A stretch of 64,000 nt of DNA. It comes from Agaricus subrufescens. Its lineage: Eukaryota > Basidiomycota > Agaricomycetes > Agaricales > Agaricaceae. The notes under the pieces are model-generated. The model saw only the letters and a program-made list of their open reading frames with translations. It did not search any database and was not told where the DNA came from. Shown here in pieces: positions 24,646 through 36,092 of this stretch (position 1 is the first letter of the stretch; each line of letters starts with the position of its first letter). The position numbers and the translations under genes were made by a program. The DNA is taken from assembly GCA_029945375.1 (NCBI GenBank), contig JAQOTE010000017.1, forward strand, positions 1 through 64,000. The letters are read 5' to 3'.

Positions 24646-27345
24646 ATAATCACTACAAGAGGCACGCCCAAGTGTAGACAATTAGAGGTGGTGTTGCTGT
24701 TCCCAGACTATGGATCGTACACAAGGTTGAGGCGGCGTTTCACTCACGGCACACTTCTGCTTATGGCGGCCTGTGAGTGCTCATCCCAATTGCCTGCTTA
24801 ACCACACAACAAAGCTCCACTTTGTGCGACACCGACGGGGTTGATGCTACGGGCTGAAAGGTGGAATGAGACTAATTTAACGACCCATGATTCTGTCTGA
24901 TATGTTGTCCCAGGCTCTGGCTCGGATAGAACATTAAGTATGTAACGCTGGGCGGCCCGGGAGCTTCTACAGCGTTCGCTAAGCCTGAGTTTGGTCCAGC
25001 AGTTGTTTCCCACTCCAATCCAACGGTGCATCATGTTTAATGACACCGTCCTTGGTGGCTTCTCCGCCCGTCCTTTGCCATTCTGATAGAACAATTAAAA
25101 ATGCGACATTAGTAGAATTTCTACTGCTCCAGGTTTGCCCGACACCCTTTTTCTTGTCCAAAATGATGCATGATATTCAATCATACTGTATTTGGCGCTT
25201 TGATTCTGATCGACGATGCTTCTGGGCTCTTCTAGACCTGCCTTACGGCAACCTGCTGGACCCCCTCGTGGTCATTTTGCGCATCTATCCATCCATCGTT
25301 GCTGCCTCTGACTGGCAGCCGACCAGGGTATAAGATATCAGGAACGTTTGATGTAAGATCCACAGTCGGAAATTATTTTTGGACCGGTTCAAAGCCCTAC
25401 TAGTATTTCAACTCACCTTAAAGCAAGATAGATCGATGGTGTGATGGGATGCATGTTGCATGAGAATCAGAGGGTAGTATTTACATGTGGAAAGGAATCT
25501 AGTTCTGATAGCTGATGAGTTTGGTTACTGACAGAGCGAATTGTTACAGTGAAAGGCCGAGTGTTACAACTGGCATTTACTATGGTATTTGGTTCGATCC
25601 GCTTTAACTTTACCCCTTCATTTGTATTGAAATATTCTTTTTTTGGCATAGGTCCCGTTATAATTAACACATCTCAAACCCTTGCAGGTTTTCCTAATGA
25701 AATTGCCATGGTTCTACGACAGCTGCCAAAAGCCACATATGGTCATCTTGGGCACCCGTCCATTCGTCAATCCATCATTGCTGCCTCCGAAGGCTGGGAG
25801 CCGAGCAGAAGATTAGATAGTGAGAATGTCTGATGTAAGGTCCAAAGCGCGAACTGACAAGGTCAATAAGATTGAAGGACAGAAATTGTCAATTAACCAA
25901 CGTACGTGGCAACATTCCAAGCAAAAACGGATTAGCTGATCTGTCAGCGGCGGGGCCAGCCTTGTTCACCCGTGATACATGATGGCTCGCAGACTTCGAA
26001 TCAGGCTTCTTAACCATTAAAGTATAAACCTTGCGTCACACAAGCCAAGCATCGTAAGACATGTACTATCATATTGCCTGCCTGATAGCCGGCCGAACAT
26101 TTGTAACGAAACATAGCAATCGAGATCGACCAATAGAGATAGAATTCAAGGTATCTATTGACTATGCGCTGTGTAGGGTCCTGCGGCAGACTATTTAGAC
26201 CGCTATGCGCCTGGTGCATTTGCTATCATCAACTTGAAATTCCCCCGCAATAACTCACAGTACCGCGTGAGGCTCATAATTCTTCTCTGCTGCACCCCCC
26301 GCTGACTCTGTTTGATGACAGCGATTTATCCGAGAACATATGTCAGGTTAGTGGTCGAACAGGTTGATCTCGGCGTCGTCTGATCTCGACATGTTTTACC
26401 AGTTATGCGTGGTACCAAAGATATCAATCCTCGCAGTGAGAAAACTAGGGTTCATAGTGTCGCTTGTTTGATATAACGATCCCCCTTAGTCACTTCGCAG
26501 GTTAACACGATCATCATCACGAACAAAGGGAGGGTATCGAACGTACGCGTGTTGAGAGCCAGCGACCCTGCTAATCCATGGCCTCTCCCTGAAGGAAAAA
26601 GTGTCACCATCAACCAGGCAGGGGTTTATTATGTCCAAGACAACGACACCCAGCGCAACTATTTCTACGTCACGTACGACGCTGCCAATGCTACCATTAC
26701 CTGGCAAGACACCGTTGCGTCTGGACCTTTTGAAGTTACCTTCTATCTCAACGGTAGTGGTGAAAGCGGATATAGTGTTCCGGACAGGCTCCCATCGACA
26801 GTGGCTGATAAACGCAACACTCAAGTTACCCCTCCCCACAGTAAGAAAGCCAAATCTTGACAAAATTGTGTCCTTCTAACCTTCGATGGTTTTTCTTTAG
26901 TTAGCTCGGGGGTCAGGACAACTGTTATCGAGAACTTTGGGAATGCGGTGAAAACAGATGTGGTTAGGGGCGCACAGACATGGCCACTCCCAAGAGGCGC
27001 GAGGTTCACTCTTCAGGATGCTGGAACTTACTATATCCGTCACGAAGCTGGGAAGGAATATTTCGCGGTAACTTTTGACTGGGCCAGTCTAACCGTTACC
27101 GCCCTGCCCACACCGACGCCTGGGAGCTTTTCGGTTACTTGTACATTATCCGCTAGTCATTGAATGTCTGCAGTATTGTCACTGTACTGATACGTATGAC
27201 CTCTGTTGATCCGTGAATATAAGATCATGTTTTGGATTGGTGAATCTGGCACTCCTTAAAACTTCTGTCGAGGATGAAGCTGAGAATGATAAATCACAAA
27301 GTACTTCTTGTTACGATTGTTGACCTTTCTCGGAAACAATCTTTC
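24646..27345. repeat. Segmental duplication 2, copy b (carries the intact beta-domain gene)
   Basis: Collinear with 11525-13920. It includes the intact gene at 26340-27163 and a non-coding upstream part of about 1.7 kb with no recognised gene. A third, short remnant starts at about 28540. Confidence 0.8.
26340..27163 (+). CDS. Unrecognised cytosolic-type protein of two related beta-rich domains
   Basis: The model is exact at every junction: exon 1 26340-26346 (ATG TCA G), intron to 26489, exon 2 26490-26840, intron GTAAGA...TTTAG to 26900, exon 3 26901-27163. It encodes 206 residues starting MSVTSQVNTIIITNKGRVSN. Residues about 1-95 and 120-206 are an internal duplication: SNVRVLRASDPANPWPLPEG and TINQAGVYYV in the first match KTDVVRGAQTWPLPRG and TLQDAGTYYI in the second. 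Each unit alternates polar and hydrophobic residues and is likely a beta-sandwich. There is no signal peptide. The size and fold recall fungal lectins or other small cytosolic defence proteins, but no such family motif is visible, so function is left open. The first intron after only seven coding bases is unusual and is conserved in the paralogue at 12893. Confidence 0.75.
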
Positions 27346-27595
27346 TACTGGTTTAATGCCACTGTGAGATGCCTCAGTGACTTCTAAGTTATCAGGTCTA
27401 TCCCACCAAGCTATTAGTGGCGAATGAACGGGCATTCTTTGTGATCCTCTGTCAAGATCGTTTGGCTGTTTTGTGTCTTACACCTGTTCACACCTACATT
27501 CACCGTGCTACATCGCCTTTGGCTATAGGTGACAGTGGGAACCGCAGGTATGGACCGGAGGCGGCAGAGATGTCAACGACCAAGGTCAAGTGCGC

Positions 27596-27738
27596 TGGGC
27601 GAAACGGAGGATGGCTGGGATCCAGGCGCGCTGCTCGTACGGCGCGAGGGGTCTCCAGGCGTGGCACGGAGGAGCCTGAGCAAAGAGCATGGGTTTCGGC
27701 GGGCGGGTGCGCAGGAGGAGGGACTATGGTACGTGACA
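27596..27738 (-). pseudogene. Fragment of the TPT1 5' end, inverted
   Basis: Read leftward, this stretch matches the start region of the TPT1 gene at 34665-34810, including the pre-ATG motif GTCACGTRCCAT and the block CCGTACGAGCAGCGCGCCTGG. The start codon is ATA instead of ATG, a small deletion removes part of the first codons, and the match ends after about 45 codons. No other part of TPT1 is nearby. Confidence 0.82.
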
Positions 27739-27854
27739 GGGGATCAAATTTTGTTCGGGTGCGGGCCCTTGTGTGTATGTTTGATAAATTAGTGTGCGAG
27801 CGGCTGCCAGTTTTTCCCTGGAATTCATGTCCGGCCCCGGACTTGAAATTTCCG

Positions 27855-28735
27855 ATATCCCGGTCTACTCTCTTGACAAGAGAACTACAGCTAGTACAAA
27901 AACGTTGTTCAGCTTACGGTGAGCAAAAGATCGAGCATGACCGTTTTATGTTCTTTCAGGTAGAACTGTTTTTTCGAATGGCGAGATCTGGTATTTTTGT
28001 GCACCCCCGAAACCGGTCAAGCAACAAACACCTTGTCACGCAACTGCACTCAATAACATGATCAAACTTGGCTCACAACAGCTTTTGTAGCTCAATTACG
28101 TGGTTTTCTGCTCAAGAAGTTGGTGCATCGGCTAATTATCCTGTCCCACCGAATATATGACTGAGATCCGAAAGGTGGAATAGTAAGCCAAGTCGGTTTT
28201 GAGACTTTGTCATACGACCCAGTCGGAGGTCACTAGAATACCAAATGTACTATCCCATGCACTAATACTCCCTAGATAATCGGAACATTCACGTAACTTG
28301 ACAAGAGCTCCATCAGCGGACGATTTGGCCGAATCTCAGAAGTACACGCGTCATCCTAGATGGTCACGCCGGCCTTAGTACAATCATCCACTTGCTGGTA
28401 TGCTAAATCTTGTTGAGGGTCGAAACTGGTATTCACTCAGCATCCACACTTATATTTTAATTTATTGTTGCCTGGTCTGAGCAACCGTAGTGACTAACTT
28501 TCGACATCGGCATTATCCCGTGAAGTAGGGTATAAGCATCACAAAACGCACTATGATGCCGAAGTGTAAACGACTAGAGGCGGTGTTGCTGTTCCCATAC
28601 TTTGGATTGTGCACAAGGTATAGACGACCTTTCACACACGGCGCACTTCTGCTTATCATGGCAGCCTCTGATTACTCGTCCCAGTTACCTACTTTACCGC
28701 ACGACACGGACTTGCTCCTCCGTCAAAATCGGTTC
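27855..28735. repeat. Segmental duplication 3 copy b with a remnant of segment 2
   Basis: Positions 27855-28540 match 23930-24645. From about 28540 the sequence continues as the first 190 bp of segment 2 (AGAGGCGGTGTTGCTGTTCC) and then breaks off. No gene is seen in it. Confidence 0.78.
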
Positions 28736-29642
28736 CCTTGATACGATTTCTGTCCATTAGGTCTCTGGCGTGAACTTAATGCGTTGGTTTTAACTTAAAC
28801 CTCCACTGAGAAACAATTCCTCCGGCAGCAATGCATACAAAGACACCAATCACGGTCGCTGGTTCATATCAGAAATAGAACAGACTAAGCGACTTTGGTC
28901 AAGGTCATTTGAGCCGTCTGGAAGCGCTGTTTTAGTAGTAACTATTTGGCATTGCTTGATCATCCTACCAGAGAGGAATCAGCCTTTTGGGCATCGTAAA
29001 TCGTGATCACGGTTTTTGATATGAGATCCAAAACAGAATTGACAGATAGTATGCTTCGTTGAGATATAGTGGTGGCCCTGATATGGCCCTCTAGCTTTCG
29101 GGCGGGTAATTAGTGGGAGCGGTGGGGTTATAATACATTATAGAGGCATTATAGAGGACGATACTATATTTGGTAGATGGTTGGTAATAATAGTTTCTTC
29201 CTTTGCCCCAGCATCTACCTCACCGATGTTGGTATTAATTCTTCATTCTCAAAGCCTTTCAGCTGCTTCAGATGTTTCGGATAGCAATATCAGAACATAA
29301 TCTCGACAAAGGTCTCCTGCACAACTCAGACCTCTCCGCCCAGTCTAGTTCAGAATGCCCCTTTCGACCTTATCAAAACCGTCAGGATGCTTTCATTCCG
29401 TTTCTTTGACTTTCCCGTCCCGACCACATTCACTACTCTCTTCTCCTGTTTGAAACAGACCAAACTTTTTTCTCACTCGCTGCGCGAGGTGTCATTGCTC
29501 TACGTCGATCGTATTCTAACCGCTTTGGACCGGCGTTCTTCACTCTTGCAAACAATTTCTCCTGTGTGCAGCTGGACTTTCATTGGCAGTCTCTCATAAT
29601 ATATTTCCTGCCGCTTTCCTGGTCGAATCTACTTGATCAAAG
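28736..29642. other. Intergenic region upstream of the aspartic protease
   Basis: About 0.9 kb. It contains a small direct repeat CATTATAGAGG near 29136 and 29147 in an AT-rich patch and a pyrimidine-rich tract just before the gene. No ORF is supported. Confidence 0.4.
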
Positions 29643-31469
29643 ATGGCAAAATCATCACTCGTCTTTGCCATTCTAGTGGCTACTACTTTCGCCTCTGCCC
29701 TACCACAGTTACCGAGGCGAGGTCCCGATTCCAATTCTGGTACAACTACACCGTTGCTACGCCGCGCACGAACACCGAAAACTGCTGAAGAGTGGGGTGC
29801 ATGGGCTTACGCCCATAGACAGGGATTGCAAGCCAAGTACAGTCGTAGTAATGAACGTACAAGGAGGAGTAGCGGGACGAACTTGTGAGTTCTTAATTCT
29901 CATTTCCAAGGTCTTTGTGATAAACTGAGAAATTTCCACCAGGATGGTCAATCAAGGAAGTGATTCTAGGTAGGAGATTTGCTAGGCAGAGATCTGATAC
30001 TTATCGCCAAACAGCTACTACGGGACAATGTCACTTGGGACGCCGGGCACTTCATATAATGTCATCCTTGACACAGGGTCTTCGTGAGTTAATGAGTGTC
30101 TTCATTAAATAATAATAATGGTTGACGCAACCCTGTCAGAGATCTTTGGGTGGCGGACTCGAATTGCCAAGCCGGGTGCAACTCCATTCCGACCTTCCAA
30201 TCCTCCTCAAGCAGCACCTTCCAAAACCTCTCAACACCTTTCCAAATCACTTATGGTTCAGGTCAAGCACAGGGAACCTTGGCTCGAGACGTAGTTCAAA
30301 TGGCCGGCTTCACAGTTCCCAACCAAGTTTTCGCCACTTGTGACCTCGTCTCCTCTGGTCTGTTGCAAGAACCCGTTTCGGGGTTGATGGGTTTGGCGTT
30401 TTCAACAATCGCTTCGTCTGGAGCTGTGCCATTTTGGCAGACGTTGGCGAGTGGAGGTGCTTGGGATGCTCCGGTTATGGCGTTTTATCTAACGAGGTTT
30501 AACAACGTTTCGAGCGCGCAAAGGTTGGAGCCTGGTGGATCGTTTGACATGGGTAAGTGTACGAAATAGAAACTCGTGAATTCATATTAATCGGTAAACC
30601 AGGATTCACAAATTCAAGTTTATATCAGGGGGATATCGACTATGTGGGGTTGCCGACCAGAGCTACATATTGGATACTTCCCCTCAGCTGTCAGTCTTCT
30701 ACTTCACACTATCGCACTCCTTTATTACTAAATACTTCTTCACTAGCACTGAGCGTCAATAGCAGCTCTATTTCCCTTCCGTCAGGGTCCTCTTCATATG
30801 CAGCTATTGATACAGGAACAACCCTTGTCGGTGGACCAAGATCAGTCATATCCCGTATGTTTGATCAGATCCCAGGCTCGCAGGCCGGTACAGGGAATTT
30901 CGAAGGGTATTACACCTATCGTGCGTTTTCGTCCTTATTTACTTCTGACCACTCAATAGAACTAATTTTTTTTTGGGTCAGCTTGTAATACACCTGTGAC
31001 CGTTCGACTTGGTTTCGGAAACTCTAGTCAAACATGGCCAATCAGCCCCGACGATTTCAAGCTCTCAGAATTGAGCCAGGGACAATGTCTAGGTGCATTC
31101 TTCGAACTTTCCGGCGGCGGATCTGCTCCACCTTGGATCGTCGGAGACACATTTTTGGTGAGTTCTGGCAACCGTCTTACCGTATCGAACATGTCGTGTT
31201 AATTCATATTGCAACAGAAAAATGTTTACTCGGTGTTTCGTTACGACCCCGCCTCTGTGGGTTTCGCCAACCTTTCAAGCACAGCGATAGCGATGAATGG
31301 GGTACAAGGTCCCGTTCCCTCTCCAACGCAAGGTTCTACAGCGGCGACTGTTTCTGCGACGGGCGCACCGACCGCGCTTTCGGGCGGCACTATTCCAGCT
31401 TTTGGAGTGGGGGGAATGACACTCCTTACTACATCGTTGATGGCTGCAATGGTAGGGATACTTATGTAG
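29643..31469 (+). CDS. Secreted, possibly GPI-anchored aspartic protease (A1, pepsin-like)
   Basis: Pepsin-family endopeptidase. The start at 29643 gives a signal peptide (SSLVFAILVATTFASA) and a propeptide with basic pairs (LPRRG, LLRRAR). Short exons follow. YYGTMSLGTPGTSYNVILDTGSS holds the first catalytic Asp, and the adjoining exon continues DLWVADSNCQAGCNSI. The flap region reads FQITYGSGQAQGTLARD. After further introns, SYAAIDTGTTLVGGP holds the second catalytic Asp, and PPWIVGDTFL-KNVYSVFRY is the conserved C-terminal hydrophobic-Gly block. The tail is Ser/Thr/Ala-rich and ends in a hydrophobic helix (MTLLTTSLMAAMVGILM), as in yapsin-like GPI-anchored enzymes. About eight exons; all catalytic residues are present, so it should be active once processed. 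Confidence 0.9.
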
Positions 31470-32125
31470 GGGTTTATATCTTCTTTGGCTGAGCCACAAT
31501 ATGAATAGACACCTTCCCCTTCTTCCCGCCGAAAGTAGTGTATAAATCTATTGCAAAATGAATCATACGTGGAGGTCGGAATTGGGTAGGGTTTGATTCA
31601 AGTCAACAAAAGATACGACGTCTTGAGCAAGCTCAACGCATGCTCGCAACACTCAAAAGTCCATTCATCTAAGCTAACAACTAGAAAATCCGCCGGTCAT
31701 TCAAGATATTGTATCCGATATCCACAGCATTTCCGGTAGTACAAATGTCCAATCTAAAAACAATAATAATATGGATATCATGGATGCAACTAAATTACAA
31801 TACATGTATAACATACAAGCTTATCACACACCCTGACCAAGGAGGGGACCTGAAGAAACAAATTATAAAACATATTGCCTGTTCTAGAAGGGCCGATCTT
31901 CTTCCATCCATTCCATCTGTTGGGTAGCTAGCAGCTTGAGCCGTTTCCAAAAAAAAAGAAAAAGAGAAAAAACGAAACAAACAGACAAGGGGTTCCCAGA
32001 ACTGGAAGAACGAAAGAAACGGTGGAGGAGAGGATAAGGAGTGTCCCAAATGTGAATAGAAAAAATTACGACTAGTGCTATAAGTAGCGGGCTGGGATTG
32101 AAAAGGACAATGTGTGATCCGATCT
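31470..32125. other. Intergenic region between convergent genes
   Basis: AT-rich 3' flanks of the protease and the RhoGAP gene, with an A-rich run near 31948-31980. No feature recognised. Confidence 0.45.
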
Positions 32126-34645
32126 TCAAGTTTCGGGTTCATCCACAAATATATCCACATAATGCATTAATATGGTCTCAATCGCCTGCAGGCTCGCATC
32201 AGAACACTTGTCAAATAAAAGTCTGATCGAGGGGCGACGTACCAGATTCTCATGGAAGGTGTCAGGCATGGTAGGTCCGCTGGCACCGTCGGGTGTAAGC
32301 GGTTGGCCAAACAACGTCGGGCCAAAAACAATAGCAAGATTCTGCATGGACATTTGATTTTCAGAAGAATGTTGGTTGATCCTGGAAAGGGTGAACAGCT
32401 GTTATCAACAAGCTACCGGAATGGGGAAGAGAGCAAACCGATGCAAGTGTCCCAAGAAGTATTTCAGCGTTGAATAATTAGGATCTGGTAGTTCGTTCAC
32501 GCGTTCATGTAGCCGTATATGCCGCAGCCGGTCGTTCTCAATCTCTGTGTAGAAACGATGTTAGATATTGCTTGTGGAAGAGGAGAACATGAACGACGCA
32601 CTGGCAGCCTCGACGAATCCTTCATGGAGCGAGTACGTCAGCAGGGGGTTTGGCAACTCCCTCAACCACATCTTCATCACACTCGATACGATACTGATAT
32701 CATTTGCCCACTCTGGAGCGTCAAGATCAACGGATTCCATATCTGCAGTGTTCATAGGTCGGGAAGATTGTCATCATGGAAGGGGAGAGTTGTGCCCACC
32801 TTTGTCGAGCTTTGCTTTCAATCCTGCGACTTTGCTCTTCATTCCACTGACCCTGTATATGCCTTGGCTCTGTATGCCATGCTTCTCAATCGCTTCGCAA
32901 CATTTGACCATGAGCGATGGAATCTCCACTTTGTCTCTGGCCATCTGTTCGGCCAGATCTACACCAAAGGTTGGTCGGCCTTTGTCGATAATACCGTTCA
33001 GGCTTGCATGGGTGATAGATTGAGAAGATTGATGGTGGTTTGTAGAACCGGGGCCCGTCGTCGGTGTTCCGGCTGTGCTTCCATGACCTGCCGTTGAGCT
33101 GGGAGGCGAACGAAGTTTTTCTGGATTATGCGTTGGTAATGGTGGTAGCTAGTGGTGCAAATAATGAAAAAGTGAAAAATGAAAAACTGGATAAAGGCTT
33201 ACGAATCCGTCTTCGGGAGGGCCCTCTCGTCGTGGACCTTTGGGTGCTACTGTCCCGCGTGCGTAGATGTAATTCTGCATATAGGTCTTGAAATCAGAGC
33301 GATTATCAATACCCTCAATTGTTATTTTCAAACCCGAACCTATTGTATTGGATTAGAGTGCTTCAAATGGGACAAGTAGAGAGGTTTACCATCGCCGTCT
33401 GGGGGGATCAAAATTTGCCCATCGCTGAGTACGATGCTTTCGTACAGAAAGGCGTATCGGGTGAGATGGTATTGAGTTCCCAGGTCTATTTCGTCTGCGC
33501 ACTCTTTAAGAGCCTGAGAGGGGGCCGGGTTAGTTGGCTGAGGAAATATCAGACAAGGGCATACCCGTAAGATCCGTGGCAACTGAAAGTTGAAGTACTC
33601 TTGACGGGTGGTCTGTGTATCGGTTACCGCCTTTTTGTACTGATCTGATGCATTTGAGACGCGAGTTCTGATATCGCCCTCCTGACGTTGGATCTGAGTT
33701 GATTTCACAGGCGAATGCAATCAAAAATGACGGTCAGTCACTAAGGGATTGGCGACAACTCACGTTGCCGGGGTTCTTGCCCTTGAGGAGGAGGCCGCCC
33801 TTGGCGACGGCCTTGCCAATAGCACGCTTTCCCGAGGGGCCAGATCGATTCTGGTGGACGGCAGTGTCCTTGAAAGACTCACCCTCTTTTTGGAGAAGGA
33901 CACGCTCGAGCTCCTCGGAGGCGACCTCGAGCCTGATCTTGAACTTTTCGGTGACGGCCTCGGAGTCTTGGAGGGCGCGCTCGTAGCGTGTGGCGAGCTC
34001 TTTTGTCTGAGGGGGATGAGGTTGACAGGCGGTGGGTGATTGATTGCAGGGATTGGACATGCCTGTTTCCTGTTCTTCTCGACTTCTTTTACGAGATTCG
34101 ACAGCTCGTCGCTCATTTCGTTTAGCCGTTGGGCAAAACGCAGTCTATTCTCGGCCATCATTTCGTGCACGCGCATAGAGGACTGCCACGCTGAGACAAA
34201 GGAGCTGGGGACGGCGGTGAGGGTGAGGAGAGACGCGGCAGGGGGAACGCCTACCCAGCCTTGCCGTCGTTGAGGGAGTACGTCTCTGAGGTAGCACGGG
34301 CGACCTTTTGGAGATTGCGGCCGTACTCATCCTCGACGGCGGCCCGTTTCTTGAAAAAGGCGGCGGCTTCCTGGGGGTGCAGTGAGGCATGGGACGCAGA
34401 GGCAGCAGGAGAGGAGGAGACGGACCCTACAGGACACGGTGCTCTGCTTGATGCGATCGAGGAGGAGGGGAACAGCACACTAGACGGGGGTGAGTGCGGG
34501 GGCGCAGCGGGAGAGAGAGACGCACGTCGAGCTCGCAGAGGGCGCGGAGGATGTCCTCGTCAAAGTTGGGCTCGAGGACGAGGACGGGGGCGTCGGGCGA
34601 GTCCTCCATCGGGTGCTCGCTGTCCGGGTCTGACCCAGCGTCCAT
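32126..34645 (-). CDS. RGD1: F-BAR and RhoGAP domain protein, Rgd1-like
   Basis: A GTPase-activating protein for Rho GTPases that also binds membranes; yeast Rgd1 acts on Rho3 and Rho4 in polarity and wall control. The start at 34645 gives an acidic leader (DSPDAPVLVLEPNFDEDILR). The F-BAR domain spans several exons: EAAAFFKKRAAVEDEYGRNL, MMAENRLRFAQRLNEMSDEL, TKELATRYERALQDSEAVTEK and TTRQEYFNFQLPRILR. After a Ser/Thr-rich linker, the RhoGAP domain begins FGVDLAEQMARDKVEIPSLM. GIYRVSGMKSKV carries the Arg finger, LRELPNPLLTYSLHEGF follows, and MQNLAIVFGPTLFGQ is the conserved last block. The stop is at 32126. The domain order F-BAR then RhoGAP is that of Rgd1. At least eight introns. Its ATG lies 31 bp from the divergent TPT1 ATG. 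Confidence 0.88.
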
Positions 34646-34676
34646 CTCATCAGCCCATCACTCCCCGTCACGTGCC
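34646..34676. promoter_or_regulatory. 31-bp interval between divergent start codons, with an E-box
   Basis: Only 31 bp separate the ATGs of RGD1 and TPT1. CACGTG at 34669-34674 is two bases before the TPT1 ATG. Core promoters must therefore extend into the opposite gene's coding sequence or 5' UTRs must overlap. Confidence 0.7.
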
Positions 34677-35482
34677 ATGGTCCCTCCGCCCCTCCTCCTG
34701 CGCGCGCGCCCGCCGAAGCCCGTCCTCCGGCTCCTGCGCCACGCCTGGAAGCCGCCCGCGCCGTACGAGCAGCGCGCCTGGACCCGCGCCACCCTCCGCC
34801 ACCTCCGCCACTCCCCGCTCCTCCCCCCCGACGGCTGGCTCCCCCTCGCCCACTTTGCCCGCCCCGAGCACGCCGCCACCGCCCTCGCCTGGATCGACAA
34901 CGACCGCCAGGGCCGCATCGAGGTCGAGCGGCGCCCCGACCCCCCTGGCACCCACATCCGCGCCCGCGCCGGCCACTCGGTCCCGGTACGTCCCGTCTCT
35001 CCTCCGTCCCGCCCTCCCCCTCACTCCCTCCGCAGGACGTCCGCCTCTCCACCGTGCGCGTCCGCCACCCCTCCGCCATCCCGTCCCTCATATATGCCAC
35101 CGACCCGGCAAACTGGCCGGATATAGGCATGTTTCCTCCTCCTTGAAATATACCCTACTTACCTGCTCCAGAGCGCGACGGCATCCGCCCCCATCTTCCG
35201 CCACTCCTCGTCCCCAACCCCTCCAACCGGAATTTCATTTATTTCTCGCACTACATCGCAAGCCTCGCCCCCCCGGTCCACCCGCCCTCCGCCCTGCAAC
35301 TACACATCAGCATCGATGTCTCTGCCGCTATGAAGGCAGGCATCAAGTTCTATGCGACTAATACGAACCAGATAATCTCGACTGGCCTTCCCGACAGCAC
35401 CATCCCTCACCGCTTCTTCAATGGTGTCTGGGCTGTCTCTCTCAAGTCCCAGCAACTCGATGATTTCGCTCAGAGCGCCTGA
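34677..35482 (+). CDS. TPT1: tRNA 2'-phosphotransferase (Tpt1/KptA)
   Basis: Tpt1 removes the 2'-phosphate left at the splice junction of tRNAs, transferring it to NAD. The start at 34677 gives a basic, GC-rich leader, then TLRHLRHSPLLPPDGWLPL, matching the N-terminal LRH...DGW block. RIEVERRPD and HIRARAGHSVP match the RAxxGHS signature. Exon 2 reads DVRLSTVRVRHPSAIPSLIYATD (position of the HGT motif, here YAT). Exon 3 begins ERDGIRPHLPPLLV, then IYFSHYIASL and the terminal block ALQLHISIDVSAAMKAGIKFYATNTNQIISTG. Introns are GTACGT...GCAG (about 34990-35035) and an apparent GC-AG intron 35127-35171. The stop is at 35480-35482. The sequence is very GC-rich at the 5' end. Loss of the usual HGT makes reduced or altered activity possible. 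Confidence 0.85.
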
Positions 35483-36092
35483 CCTCGGTCGTCACCTGCT
35501 TGTTGGAAGGAGCAGCACGCTGGCGAGAGAAGGCTTTTGCCAACAAGCGACCTTTGTTTTATCGGTTCGTCGCGGAACCAGAGCCTTCCTCCGCGCTCCC
35601 CTAGCCGATTCTTACAAGGGGTATCTTATTCAAGAGGGAATGTAGCGAAAAGCAATGTAGATATGAACGTATCCAAGTCTGGTCCAACTGATTTCGATGC
35701 AGAGGATCCCAAGGAAAGTCTGTCGGTCTGCCGCTAATGGCTCGGCGGGATGGACCTGATGTTGTACCTAACTGAGGTATTAAATTGATATAAAGATTGT
35801 TTCCGAGAGAGGCAAAGAATAAGAAAAACTACTTTCTCAGCTTCACCGTGCCAGTCCAAGATATCACGGATCACCAGAGGTCATATGTATCAATGCAGTG
35901 ACAATACTGCAGACATTCAATGACTAGTGGATAATGTACAAGTAACTGCAAAGCTCCCATGCAATGGATGAGTGACAAATACACTGGCCTAGTCAAATGT
36001 CAGGCTCCTACCCAGCCGACTCACTGCTTCCTAAACGGGCAGAACATACTTTGCTCACGCAGTGAGTGGCTGCAGGGGCTGTCACACGGCGG
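35483..36092. other. Boundary between host genes and repeat block
   Basis: 3' flank of TPT1 followed by anonymous sequence. Small frames at 35421-35737 are out of frame with TPT1 and show no motif. CpG becomes rare toward the right as the repeat block begins. Confidence 0.4.

Noticed and set aside
34261..35361. Long GC-rich open frames on both strands overlapping RGD1 and TPT1 (up to 366 codons)
   Set aside because: They are low-complexity Arg/Pro/Ser shadows produced by high GC. The Rgd1 and Tpt1 exons explain the region.
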